A DNA stretch of 64,000 bases from Halomonas ramblicola (GTDB lineage Bacteria > Pseudomonadota > Gammaproteobacteria > Pseudomonadales > Halomonadaceae): contig NZ_JAUFPL010000032.1 of NCBI RefSeq assembly GCF_030409215.1, positions 160,872 to 224,871 of the forward strand, written 5' to 3'. Under the pieces are notes generated by a model. The model worked only from the letters and a program-made list of their open reading frames with translations. It did no database searches and was not told the origin of the DNA. The translations under genes and the position numbers were made by a program. Shown piece by piece: positions 7,639 through 16,309 of this stretch (positions are counted from its first letter, which is position 1; every line of letters starts with the position of its first letter).

Positions 7639-8250
7639 ATGCCTTCACCACAACCCTACCTGCTGGCCCGGCGGCTGGCCCACGGCGCCGCCATCGCCGC
7701 CGGCTATGCCGCCCTGGGCCTGTCGCTGCTGATCACCTTCGAGGTGCTGGCCCGCAAGCTGTTCGGCTTCTCGCTGCAGGGCGTCGACGAGATCGGCGGC
7801 TACGTCCTGGCCATCGGGGTGTCGTTCAGCTTCGCCTACGCCCTGCTGCACCGGGCCCACACTCGGGTCGACGTGCTGCTGACACGCCTGCCCGGCTGGC
7901 TGCAGGCGCCGCTCAACGTCCTGGCCATGCTGATGCTGGCGGCCTTCTCGTCCTTCATGCTGTGGCGGGCCATCGAGACGCTCGGGGAGACCCTGGAGTT
8001 CGGCAGCCTGGCCAGCACGCCGCTGCAGACGCCGCTGTGGATTCCCCAGGGCCTGTGGGTGATCGGGCTGGGCGTATTCACCATCCTGACCGTGCTGCTG
8101 GCGGCACGCGCCCTGCTGCTGCTGGTCGGTGGCCGGCTCGCGATCCTCGACCGCGACTACGGCCCGCGCACCACCGACGATGAGCTGGATGAGGCTCGCC
8201 AGGACTACGGCGGCGGCACTCCCGCCGAGCCGGGGAGGGCCGTCTCATGA
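7639..8250 (+). CDS. TRAP transporter small permease (DctQ family), second system
   Basis: 203 residues with four predicted membrane helices (AAIAAGYAALGLSLLITFEV; GGYVLAIGVSFSFAYALL; LNVLAMLMLAAFSSFMLW; GLWVIGLGVFTILTVLLAA). A DctQ-type motif, GVDEIGGYVLAIGVSFSFAYALLHRAHTRVD, lies around residues 48-78. The start has GGGAGG 6 bases upstream. The C-terminal cytosolic tail is acidic. Its end overlaps the large permease by ATGA (8247-8250). Confidence 0.9.
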   Translation: MPSPQPYLLARRLAHGAAIAAGYAALGLSLLITFEVLARKLFGFSLQGVDEIGGYVLAIGVSFSFAYALLHRAHTRVDVLLTRLPGWLQAPLNVLAMLMLAAFSSFMLWRAIETLGETLEFGSLASTPLQTPLWIPQGLWVIGLGVFTILTVLLAARALLLLVGGRLAILDRDYGPRTTDDELDEARQDYGGGTPAEPGRAVS

Positions 8251-9548
8251 TCGGCGCCTTCGAGGTGATGGTCGGCTTCTTCCTCATGCTGGGGATGATG
8301 GCGGCCGGCATCCACGTGGCGGTGGCGATCTTCACCGTCGCCACCCTGGGGACCCTGATGTACCTGGGCACGCCGGTGCTCTACTCCTTCGGCGACACCC
8401 TGTGGGGCACCCTCAACGACTTCCTCCTCACGGCCATCCCGCTGTTCATCCTGCTGGGGGAGCTACTGCTGCGCAGCGGCATCACCGAACGGATGTACAG
8501 CGCCCTGTCGGTATGGCTGGACCGCCTGCCCGGCGGCCTGCTGCACACCAACATCGGCGCCTCCTCGGTGTTCGCCGCCATGTCCGGCTCCTCGGTGGCC
8601 ACGGCGGCCACCATCGGCACCGTGGCCCTGCCGGCCTTCGCCGAACGCGGCTACAGCGAGCGGCTGGCGCTGGGCACCCTGGCGGCCGGGGCGACCCTGG
8701 GCATCCTGATCCCGCCGAGCATCAACATGATCATCTACGGGGCCATCACCAACACCTCCATCGGCAAGCTGTTCATCGCCGGCATCCTGCCCGGGCTGGC
8801 CCTGGCGGGGGCCTTCATGCTGACGATCATGGCCTTCAGCCTGCTGCGTCCCGGCGTGGTGGGGCAGGCCTCCGAGCGCGTCTCGCTGCGCCAGCGCCTC
8901 GCCTCCCTGGTGGACCTGCTGCCGCCGGCCGGCGTCTTCGCCGTGGTCATCGGCAGCATCTACAGCGGCTGGGCGACCCCCACCGAGGCCGCGGCGCTCG
9001 GCGTCGTCGCCGCCCTGGGGCTGGCCGCCTGGCGGCGCAAGCTGACGCTGGCGATGCTGCACGAGTGCTTCCTGTCGATGGCCCGCACCACGGCCATGAT
9101 CATGTTGATCATCGTGGCGGCCTTCTTCCTCAACTACGTCGTCGGCATCCTCGGCATCCCCACCACCCTGACCCGTTGGGTGGCCGACCTGGGGCTCACG
9201 CCGCTGGGGCTGATCCTGGCGCTGGTGGTCTTCTACCTGGTGCTGGGCTGCTTCCTCGAGACCCTGTCGATGATGATCGCCACCGTACCCATCGTGGTGC
9301 CCATGGTGGTGCAGTTCGGCTTCGACCCGGTGTGGTTCGGCATCTTCCTGGTGATCATGATGGAGATCTCGCTGATCACCCCGCCCATCGGCATGAACCT
9401 CTACGTGGTACAGGGCGTGCGCGGGCGCGGCTCCATTACCGACGTGATGGCCGGCAGCCTGCCCTTCCTGGCCATCATGCTGCTGTTCGTGCTGCTGATC
9501 ATCCTGTGGCCCGGCCTGGTGCTGTGGCTGCCCGAGGCCATGGGCTAG
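8247..9548 (+). CDS. TRAP transporter large permease (DctM family), second system
   Basis: 433 residues, polytopic, with DctM signatures: FLLTAIPLFILLGELLLRSG, SGSSVATAATIGTVALPAF, AAGATLGILIPPSINMIIYG and WATPTEAAALGVVAALG. It forms the transport channel with the small permease and receives ligand from the binding protein at 6,532-7,590. The hydantoinase gene starts 28 bases downstream, so the system probably imports the hydantoinase substrate or a related metabolite. Confidence 0.93.
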   Translation: MIGAFEVMVGFFLMLGMMAAGIHVAVAIFTVATLGTLMYLGTPVLYSFGDTLWGTLNDFLLTAIPLFILLGELLLRSGITERMYSALSVWLDRLPGGLLHTNIGASSVFAAMSGSSVATAATIGTVALPAFAERGYSERLALGTLAAGATLGILIPPSINMIIYGAITNTSIGKLFIAGILPGLALAGAFMLTIMAFSLLRPGVVGQASERVSLRQRLASLVDLLPPAGVFAVVIGSIYSGWATPTEAAALGVVAALGLAAWRRKLTLAMLHECFLSMARTTAMIMLIIVAAFFLNYVVGILGIPTTLTRWVADLGLTPLGLILALVVFYLVLGCFLETLSMMIATVPIVVPMVVQFGFDPVWFGIFLVIMMEISLITPPIGMNLYVVQGVRGRGSITDVMAGSLPFLAIMLLFVLLIILWPGLVLWLPEAMG

Positions 9549-9576
9549 GCCCCCCGACAACGACGAGGCAAGCGAC

Positions 9577-11007
9577 ATGACACGTTTCGATATCCTGATC
9601 AAGAACGGCCGCCTCATCACCGCGGCCGACAACTACCACGCCGACATCGGCATCAAGGACGGATGCATCGTCGCCCTGGGCCAGGGCCTGGAGGACGCCG
9701 CCGAGGTGATCGACGCCGGCGGCCTGTGGGTGATGCCCGGCGGCATCGATGCCCACTGCCACCTGGACCAGCCGCTCGGCGACGGCGCGGTGATGGCCGA
9801 TGACTTCCTCACCGGCACCCGCTCGGCGGCCTGCGGCGGCACCACCACGGTGATCCCCTTCGCCGCCCAGCAGAAGGGCCAGGGCCTGCGTGCCGCGGTG
9901 GAAGACTACCACCGGCGCAGCGAGGGCAAGGCCTCCATCGACTACGCCTTCCACATGATCGTCACCGACCCCACCGAGACGGTGCTCACCGAGGAGCTGC
10001 CGGCGCTGATCGAGGAGGGCTACAGCTCCTTCAAGATCTATCTCACCTACGACGACCTCAAGCTCAACGATCGCGAGGTGCTGGAGGTGCTGGCCATGGC
10101 CCGCCGCGAGGGCGGCATGGTGATGGTCCACGCCGAGAACGCCGACTGCATCGCCTACCTCACCGAGCTGCTCGAGTCCCGGGGCCAGACGTCGCCCTAC
10201 TACCACGGCGTGGCCCACTCGGCGATCGCCGAACGCGAGGCCACCCACCGCGCCATTTCGCTGGCCGAGCTGATCGACGTGCCGCTGCTGGTCGTGCACG
10301 TCTCCGGCCCCGAGGCCATCGAGCAGATCCGCTGGGCCCAGGGCCGCGGGTTGCGCATCTACGGCGAGACCTGTCCCCAGTACCTGATGCTCACCGCCGA
10401 CGACCTGGACCAGGAGGGCTTCGAGGGCGCCAAGTGCGTATGCAGCCCGCCGCCCCGGGACCCGGCGGCCCAGGAGGCGGTGTGGCAGGCGCTGGAGAGC
10501 GGCGTCTTCCAGGTCTTCTCCTCCGACCACGCCCCCTTCCGCTACGACGACCCCAAGGGCAAGAAACTGCACGGCGACGACGCCGGCTTCCACCATATCC
10601 CCAACGGCATCCCGGGCCTGGAGACCCGGCTGGCCATCCTGTTCTCCGAGGGGGTGGTCAAGGAGCGTATCGACCCGACCCGCTTCGTGGCCCTGACCGC
10701 CACCAACCCGGCCAAGATCTACGGCCTCTACCCGCGCAAGGGCACCATCGCCATCGGCAGCGACGCCGACCTGACCCTGTGGGACCCCGAGGCCCGCACC
10801 CGGGTGCGTAACGCGAGTCTGCACCATGCGGTGGACTACACCCCCTACGAGGGGCTGGAACTCACCGGCCGCCCGGTGCTGACCCTGTGCCGGGGCCAGG
10901 TGGTGTCGCGCGACGGCGAGCCCACGGTCGAGCCGGGCCACGGGCGCTTCCTGACCTGCGACAAGCCGCAGCCGGCGCGTCCGCGCGGTGCCGCCAAGGG
11001 GTTCTGA
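9577..11007 (+). CDS. hydA: D-hydantoinase / dihydropyrimidinase
   Basis: 476 residues, the usual length of this cyclic amidohydrolase, which opens dihydropyrimidine or hydantoin rings to N-carbamoyl amino acids. All metal ligands are visible: His60 and His62 (GGIDAHCHLDQP), the carbamylated Lys153 (SSFKIYLTYDD), His185 (MVHAEN), His241 (LVVHVSGPEA) and Asp317 (FSSDHAPF). The first metal motif is H-C-H instead of the usual H-T-H. GAGG precedes the ATG. It closes the operon with the Amdase-type protein and TRAP system 2. No N-carbamoylase or beta-ureidopropionase is encoded here, so the next step must be elsewhere or different. The exact substrate is unknown. Confidence 0.92.
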   Translation: MTRFDILIKNGRLITAADNYHADIGIKDGCIVALGQGLEDAAEVIDAGGLWVMPGGIDAHCHLDQPLGDGAVMADDFLTGTRSAACGGTTTVIPFAAQQKGQGLRAAVEDYHRRSEGKASIDYAFHMIVTDPTETVLTEELPALIEEGYSSFKIYLTYDDLKLNDREVLEVLAMARREGGMVMVHAENADCIAYLTELLESRGQTSPYYHGVAHSAIAEREATHRAISLAELIDVPLLVVHVSGPEAIEQIRWAQGRGLRIYGETCPQYLMLTADDLDQEGFEGAKCVCSPPPRDPAAQEAVWQALESGVFQVFSSDHAPFRYDDPKGKKLHGDDAGFHHIPNGIPGLETRLAILFSEGVVKERIDPTRFVALTATNPAKIYGLYPRKGTIAIGSDADLTLWDPEARTRVRNASLHHAVDYTPYEGLELTGRPVLTLCRGQVVSRDGEPTVEPGHGRFLTCDKPQPARPRGAAKGF

Positions 11008-11021
11008 GCCATGCCCGCGGA

Positions 11022-11711
11022 TCAGCGGCAGAAGGGCCAGATCTCGAACAGGCCGTCGCAGCGGAGCTCCGCCTCGCAGGCGGCCAGCTGGCCCCGGTAG
11101 CGCGCGGCATTCGCCGCCACCTGGCGAGCGGCCCGCCGTACGGCGGGCTTGCCGCGCCAGGAACCGCTACGGTAGCCACCCTGACCCTCATGGTAGGCCA
11201 GGTAGAGATGCTCGGGGTTATGCAGGGAGACACCGGCCATGCGATGGGTACGGGCGTTGTACCAGCCGATGAAATCGGTGGCGTGCTTCATGTGGGTGCG
11301 CCTCGCGAACAGCCGCCCGGCATCGTCCTCGTACTCGCCCCACACCGGATCCTGGGCCTGGGCATAGCCGTAGGCCGAGGAGGGCCGAGTCCAGGGGATG
11401 AAGCCGAGCAGCTTGCGACGTGGCGGCTTCACATGGCTGCGGAAACTGGACTCGCGCTCGATGAACGCCATCTGGGTGGCGATGGGCGTGCCCCAGCGCT
11501 CCTCGGAGGCATGCGCATAGTCATACCAGTCGGGTTGCTCGCGGAAGATCTCGCAGATATTGGACTGGTTCTCGGGTGGCGCCGGGGCCAGCATGGCGCA
11601 GCCAGACAAGCCCATCAGCAAGACGGCCCCCACAAGGCCTCGCAGCGACCGGGGACGGACGCGATCTCGGGGGAGGAAATCGGGGATACGGATATTGGCC
11701 ATGATGTCCAC
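11022..11711 (-). CDS. lipoprotein with lysozyme-like (transglycosylase SLT-type) domain
   Basis: About 229 residues. An N-terminal signal ends in a lipobox (LMGLSGC, Cys near 38), so it should be an outer-membrane-anchored lipoprotein. The domain has IATQMAFIERESSFRSHV, with a Glu in the E-S-S-F context typical of lytic transglycosylases. AYGYAQAQDPVWGEY and HLYLAYHEGQGGYRSGSW resemble the SLT substrate groove. It probably cleaves or binds peptidoglycan. The start is either GTG at 11711 (AAGG nearby) or ATG at 11702. It converges with the hydantoinase gene with 14 bases between, and appears unrelated to it. Confidence 0.75.
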   Translation of the reverse strand: MDIMANIRIPDFLPRDRVRPRSLRGLVGAVLLMGLSGCAMLAPAPPENQSNICEIFREQPDWYDYAHASEERWGTPIATQMAFIERESSFRSHVKPPRRKLLGFIPWTRPSSAYGYAQAQDPVWGEYEDDAGRLFARRTHMKHATDFIGWYNARTHRMAGVSLHNPEHLYLAYHEGQGGYRSGSWRGKPAVRRAARQVAANAARYRGQLAACEAELRCDGLFEIWPFCR

Positions 11712-11755
11712 TATGCCTTAGGGCCTGGATTCATGGAATCACGGCATCAAGGTAC

Positions 11756-13204
11756 TCAGTCGGCGGGCCCGATCAGGTGCTTGACCTCGAGGTATTCGGC
11801 CAGGCCCCAGGGACCGAGTTCGCGGCCGATGCCGCTGATCCCGAAGCCGCCCCAGCCCGCCTCGGGCAGTACCAGCTGCTCGCTGTTGACCCAGATGCTG
11901 CCGGCGCGCAGTGCCCGGCCCACCCGCCGGGCGCGCTCGACATCGCCGGCGATCACCGTGGCGGCCAGGCCGAAGGGACTGGCGTTGGCCAGCTCGATGG
12001 CGGCCTCGTCGCTGGAGACGCTGCGCCCGCAGAGCACCGGCCCGAAGATCTCCTCCCGCCACAGGCGGCTCTCGACCGGGACATCGCGGTAGAGGGTGGG
12101 CGCGACGAACTCGCCGCGCGCCGGCAGCCGGCGATGGCGGGCATCGCGCACCGCCACCAGGCCCTCCTCGCCGGCCACCGCCAGGTAGCGCTCCACGGCC
12201 TCGCGCTGGCGGGAACTGGTCATGGGGCCCATGTCCGTCTCGTCGGCCAGCGGATCCCCCAGGCGGATGGCGTCGAGGCGTTCGCCCAGGGCCGCGTAGA
12301 GGGACTCGGCCAGGGCCTCATGGACGATCAGCCGCGAGGTGGCGGAGCAGACCTGCCCGGAGTTGAAGTAGATGCCCGCCATCACCCAGTCGGCGGCCCG
12401 CTCCACGTCGGCGTCATCCAGCACCAGGATGGGCGACTTGCCGCCCAGCTCCAGGGAGATGTTGCGGACCCCCTCGGCCGCCGCGCGCATCACCTTCTCC
12501 CCCACCGCGTTGCTGCCGGTGAAGGAGAGCTTGTCGACGCCGGGGTGGACGGTCAGCGGCGCCCCGATGCCGTCGCCGTCGCCGTGCACCAGGTTGAGCA
12601 CGCCGGCGGGCAGGTCGCTGGCCGCGGCGATCTCGGCCAGCGCCTGTTCCGGCAGCGGCGTGACCTCGGAGGGCTTGAAGACGATCGTGCAGCCCGCGGC
12701 CAGGGCCGGGGCGATCTTCCAGGCGCTGGTCACCAGCGGGAAGTTCCAGGGGGTGATCAGGCCCACCACCCCGACGGGGTCCTCGTAGACCTGGGCCCGG
12801 ATGCCCTCGGCGCCGTGGTCGACCCGGCGTCCCTGGCGCGCCTCCAGGTCGGCGGCCCGGGCAGCGTAGTAGCGGTAGCAGGCGATGGCATCGTCGAGGT
12901 CCACGCCGGCCTCGGCCAGCGCCTTGCCGTTGTTGCGGGACGACAGCCGCATCAGCTCGTCCCGCCGGGCCGCCAGGGCCTCGGCGAAGGCCGACAGGTA
13001 GGCGGCGCGCCGCGTGCCGCCCAGCGCCTGCCAGGCCGGCAGGGCGCGACGCGCGGCGGTTACCGCGGCGTCGACGTCGGCCGGATCGCCGGCGGTGACC
13101 TCGGCGAACGTCTCCTGGCGATAGGGGTCGGTGACGGCCAGGCGGCGCCGGCCGGCGCTCTCGACCCACTGGTTGTCGATGAACTGTCGTGTCAGCTGGT
13201 GCAT
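11756..13204 (-). CDS. NAD-dependent aldehyde dehydrogenase, probable 4-guanidinobutyraldehyde dehydrogenase
   Basis: 482 residues with all ALDH hallmarks: ITPWNFPLVTSAWKIAPALA, SFTGSNAVGEKVM for NAD, the general base Glu in SLELGGKSP, the nucleophile Cys in NSGQVCSATSR, and EEIFGPVL. It is close to the betaine/gamma-aminobutyraldehyde dehydrogenase group. Its position last in the operon gbuA-like, yjiH-like, aruI-like, aldh makes 4-guanidinobutyraldehyde the likely substrate (the KauB step of the arginine transaminase pathway). Substrate is inferred from context; enzyme class is firm. Confidence 0.85.
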   Translation of the reverse strand: MHQLTRQFIDNQWVESAGRRRLAVTDPYRQETFAEVTAGDPADVDAAVTAARRALPAWQALGGTRRAAYLSAFAEALAARRDELMRLSSRNNGKALAEAGVDLDDAIACYRYYAARAADLEARQGRRVDHGAEGIRAQVYEDPVGVVGLITPWNFPLVTSAWKIAPALAAGCTIVFKPSEVTPLPEQALAEIAAASDLPAGVLNLVHGDGDGIGAPLTVHPGVDKLSFTGSNAVGEKVMRAAAEGVRNISLELGGKSPILVLDDADVERAADWVMAGIYFNSGQVCSATSRLIVHEALAESLYAALGERLDAIRLGDPLADETDMGPMTSSRQREAVERYLAVAGEEGLVAVRDARHRRLPARGEFVAPTLYRDVPVESRLWREEIFGPVLCGRSVSSDEAAIELANASPFGLAATVIAGDVERARRVGRALRAGSIWVNSEQLVLPEAGWGGFGISGIGRELGPWGLAEYLEVKHLIGPAD

Positions 13205-13243
13205 GGGGGGCTCCTCGGCAAGGGGATCTCGGGGGATGAGGCG

Positions 13244-14860
13244 CTAGGCCGGCAGCGCGGCATGCCAGGCGGCCGCATCGATCTCGATCAGCATCGGCCC
13301 GCGCTCGGGTCGTTGGCGTATCGCCGCGGCCAGCGCCGCCGGGTCGCCGACGCGCCGGGCCGCGCAGCCGAAGCCGGCGGCCAGCATCTGGAAGTTCGGC
13401 GCCTGGATATCCACCCCCAGCCGCGGCACGCCGGCGCCGTCCATGAACCGGCGGATCTCCTCATAGCCCTGGTTGTGCCACAGCAGCACGACGAGCGGCA
13501 GGCCCTCCTCCACCGCACAGGCCAGCTCGGTCAGGGTGAACATGATCCCGCCGTCGCCGACCAGGGCCACCACCGGCAGGTCGGGGCGCGCCAGGCTGGC
13601 GCCCATGGCGGCGGGCAGGCCGTAGCCGAGGGTGCCGTAGCCGGTCGAGGCATTGAAGAAGCGCCGCGGCGCCGGCCGGGCGACGAGATGGTTGGCGGCA
13701 TAGGTGGTGGCGCAGGAGTCGCCGACCAGGATGGCCTCGGGGAGCGTCTCGCGAAGGGTGTCGAACAGCGGCACATAGGGGGCGAAGGCCGGATCCCGGG
13801 CCAGCCCCAGCGCCTCCCGGGCGGCACGGGTTCGCTGCGCACCGCCACGCTGCAGGGGGGCCGCGGCGAAGCGCGCGGCCAGGGCCGTCAGGGTGACCCC
13901 GGCATCGGCCACCAGCGCCAGGTCGGCTTCCTGGTTCCGGGCCAGCTGCTGGGGGTCGATGTCCACCCGGATCAGCCGGCCGGCGAGCTCGAAGCCCTCG
14001 TCGAAGACCACGTCGTAGTCGGTCTCGCCCAGCTCGGTGCCGATGGCCAGTACCACGTCGGCGTCGCGGGCCAGCGCGCGCACCGCCGGCAGGGAGGCGT
14101 TGGCGCCCAGGTCCAGGGGATGGTCGACGCCGAGCAGCCCCTTGGCGTTGATGGTGGTCACCGCGGGGGCATCCAGGGCCTCGACCAGCGTCCTGGCCGC
14201 TGCCGGCGCATCGGCACAGCCGCCCCCCAGCAGCAGCAGGGGGTGCCGGGCCGCCGTCAGCCAGTCGCCGGCCGTCTCCAGGACGGCGGGATCCGGCGCT
14301 GGCCTGGCCAGCGGCTGTCGCCGCCGGGTCCGTGGCGGGGTCACCGGGGCGGCGAACAGGTCGATGGGAATCTCGATATGCACCGGCCCCGGGCGGGCGC
14401 CCTCGAACACCGCAAAGGCTCGGGAGAGGACTTCCGGCAGTGCCTCGGGTTCCAGCAGGGTATGGCTGAAGCGCGAGACGCCCGCCAGCAGCTGCTGCTG
14501 GCTCGGCAGCTCGTGCAGCCGGCCCTGGCCGCGCCCCAGGGTATCGCGGCGGTTGACGCTGGAGATCACCAGCATGGGAATGGAGTCGGCCAGCGCCTGG
14601 CCCATGGCCGTGGCGATATTGGTCATGCCGGGGCCGGTGATGATGAAGCACACCCCCGGCCGGCCGGTGGCCCGGGCATAGCCGTCGGCCATGAAGCCGG
14701 CGCCCTGCTCGTGGCGCGGGGTGACATGGCGGATGCCGCCGGCTTCGCCCCCCTCCAGGCCGCGATAGAGCTCGATGGTGTGCACCCCGGGGATGCCGAA
14801 GACGGTCTCCACCCCGTAGGTGTCGCGCAGCAGGCGAATCAGCAGTTCTGCACAGGTCAT
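13244..14860 (-). CDS. aruI: thiamine-diphosphate decarboxylase, probable 5-guanidino-2-oxopentanoate decarboxylase (AruI-like)
   Basis: 538 residues in the acetolactate-synthase-like fold. The N-terminal domain has the TPP-activating Glu in RHEQGAGFMADGYAR, the middle domain has LLLLGGGC...LGANASLPAVR, and the C-terminal domain has the GDGGIMFTLTE...LLWHNQGY TPP/Mg motif. AruI decarboxylates 2-ketoarginine to 4-guanidinobutyraldehyde; the ureohydrolase and aldehyde dehydrogenase either side supply the following steps. I took the ATG at 14860 (similarity starts MTCAELLIRLL). It lies 11 bases after the YjiH-like gene. No arginine:pyruvate transaminase (AruH) is seen, so that activity must come from elsewhere. 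Confidence 0.82.
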   Translation of the reverse strand: MTCAELLIRLLRDTYGVETVFGIPGVHTIELYRGLEGGEAGGIRHVTPRHEQGAGFMADGYARATGRPGVCFIITGPGMTNIATAMGQALADSIPMLVISSVNRRDTLGRGQGRLHELPSQQQLLAGVSRFSHTLLEPEALPEVLSRAFAVFEGARPGPVHIEIPIDLFAAPVTPPRTRRRQPLARPAPDPAVLETAGDWLTAARHPLLLLGGGCADAPAAARTLVEALDAPAVTTINAKGLLGVDHPLDLGANASLPAVRALARDADVVLAIGTELGETDYDVVFDEGFELAGRLIRVDIDPQQLARNQEADLALVADAGVTLTALAARFAAAPLQRGGAQRTRAAREALGLARDPAFAPYVPLFDTLRETLPEAILVGDSCATTYAANHLVARPAPRRFFNASTGYGTLGYGLPAAMGASLARPDLPVVALVGDGGIMFTLTELACAVEEGLPLVVLLWHNQGYEEIRRFMDGAGVPRLGVDIQAPNFQMLAAGFGCAARRVGDPAALAAAIRQRPERGPMLIEIDAAAWHAALPA

Positions 14861-14871
14861 GGCAGGGTTCC

Positions 14872-16257
14872 TCAGCCCACCAGCCAGTGGGCCATGACGA
14901 CGATGATCGGCAGGGTGATGGCGGTACGGATCAGGAAGATGGCCACCAGCTCCCACAACTTCAGCGGGATCTTGGACTTCAGCAGCAGGGCGCCGATCTC
15001 CGACATGTAGACCAGTTGGGTCAGCGACAGGCAGGCGATCACGAAGCGCGTCAGCTCGCTCTCGATGTTGCTGGCCAGCACCGCCGGCAGGAACATGTCG
15101 GCGAAGCCTACCAGGGTGGCGGGGGCCGCGGCCTCGGCTTCCGGCAGGCCCATCCACTCCAGCACCGGCACCATGGGCATCGACAGCCAGGTGAACAGCG
15201 GCGTGAACTCCGCCAGGATCAGCGCCACGGTGCCGATGGCGATGACCAGCGGCAGCAGGCCGAAGAAGATGTCGGCGACGTTGAACAGGGCGATGCGCAC
15301 CAACTGCCGCGGGCCGGGGGCCTTGTCCGCCCGGGCCACGGCCATGCCCAGGCTGTAGCGCAGCAGGCCCTGATCGCCGGTACGCTCCTCCTGGATACGG
15401 CAACCCACGGGCTCGTAGTAAGTGTTCGGCTTGCGCGACAGCGGCGGCAGGCGCGGCACGACCACCGCGGCCACCAGGCCGGCCACCACCACCGTCAGGT
15501 AGAAGGGCACGAAGAGGTGGTTGATGCCGATGAAGCTGGTTACCAGGATCGCGAAGGCGATGGAGACGATGGAGAAGTTGGTGGCGATGGCCGCCGCCTC
15601 ACGGCAGTTGTAGAAGCCCTTCTCGTACTGCTGGGTGGTGATCAGTACGCCCACGGTGCCGGAGCCCATCCAGGAGGCGGTGGCATCGATGGCGCTGCGG
15701 CCCGGCAGGCCGAAGATCAGGCGGAAGGGGGTACGCAAGAGGCTGCCGATGAACTCCATGAAGCCGAAGTCGACCAGGAACGGCAGCAGGATGGCGGCGA
15801 AGAAGAAGAAGGTCAGCAGCACCGGCGCCAGGTCGTTGAGCATCACGCCGCCGGTGAAGGAGGCGGTGACGAACGCCGGGCCGACCTGGAAGTAGGTCAT
15901 CAGGGCGAAGAGCGCCCCGAGGGCCCGCATGGCCACCCACAGCGGGGCCACGTCGAACAGCTCCGCGAGCATGCCCTGGCGCGCCCAGGCGGGATGGGCG
16001 AACTTGACCAGCAGGGTCAGCGCCACCGACAGGCAGAGCACCCCCGTGGCGATGGCGGGCAGGGCATCGCCCAGCAGGGCCTTGAGGCCATCGGCGGCCA
16101 GGCCCATGCCGATGTTGATGGTATCGCCCACCGAGAAGGGCACCAGGAACAGCAGCACGCCGATCAGCGATGGCACGATGAACTTGATCAGGCCACTCCG
16201 CGACAGCGGGCCGCCCTCTTGGGCGATGTGGTCGGCGGAATCCAGGGAGGATGACAT
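14872..16257 (-). CDS. YjiH family membrane protein (nucleoside-recognition/GATE domain), candidate guanidino-compound transporter
   Basis: 461 residues with about ten hydrophobic segments. It starts with a short polar N-terminus, then FIVPSLIGVLLFLVPFSVG, and includes GATE-type stretches such as PGRSAIDATASWMGSGTVGV and LVGFADMFLPAVLASNIESE. The family has no well-established substrate. It sits between the ureohydrolase and the AruI-like decarboxylase behind a sigma-54 promoter, so uptake of arginine, 2-ketoarginine, agmatine or 4-guanidinobutyrate is a reasonable inference. The family call is good; the function is inferred. Confidence 0.75.
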   Translation of the reverse strand: MSSSLDSADHIAQEGGPLSRSGLIKFIVPSLIGVLLFLVPFSVGDTINIGMGLAADGLKALLGDALPAIATGVLCLSVALTLLVKFAHPAWARQGMLAELFDVAPLWVAMRALGALFALMTYFQVGPAFVTASFTGGVMLNDLAPVLLTFFFFAAILLPFLVDFGFMEFIGSLLRTPFRLIFGLPGRSAIDATASWMGSGTVGVLITTQQYEKGFYNCREAAAIATNFSIVSIAFAILVTSFIGINHLFVPFYLTVVVAGLVAAVVVPRLPPLSRKPNTYYEPVGCRIQEERTGDQGLLRYSLGMAVARADKAPGPRQLVRIALFNVADIFFGLLPLVIAIGTVALILAEFTPLFTWLSMPMVPVLEWMGLPEAEAAAPATLVGFADMFLPAVLASNIESELTRFVIACLSLTQLVYMSEIGALLLKSKIPLKLWELVAIFLIRTAITLPIIVVMAHWLVG

Positions 16258-16309
16258 GGGGAAACCTCTTGCTACGTTGTCGTTGTCGTGTCGGTCGGGA
16301 CCGGGCGTC

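Noticed and set aside
11777..15010. Very long open frame antisense to the aldehyde dehydrogenase, AruI-like and YjiH-like genes
   Set aside because: It is a high-GC shadow frame, rich in Gly, Gln, His and Arg with no domain, while the opposite strand encodes three clear protein families.
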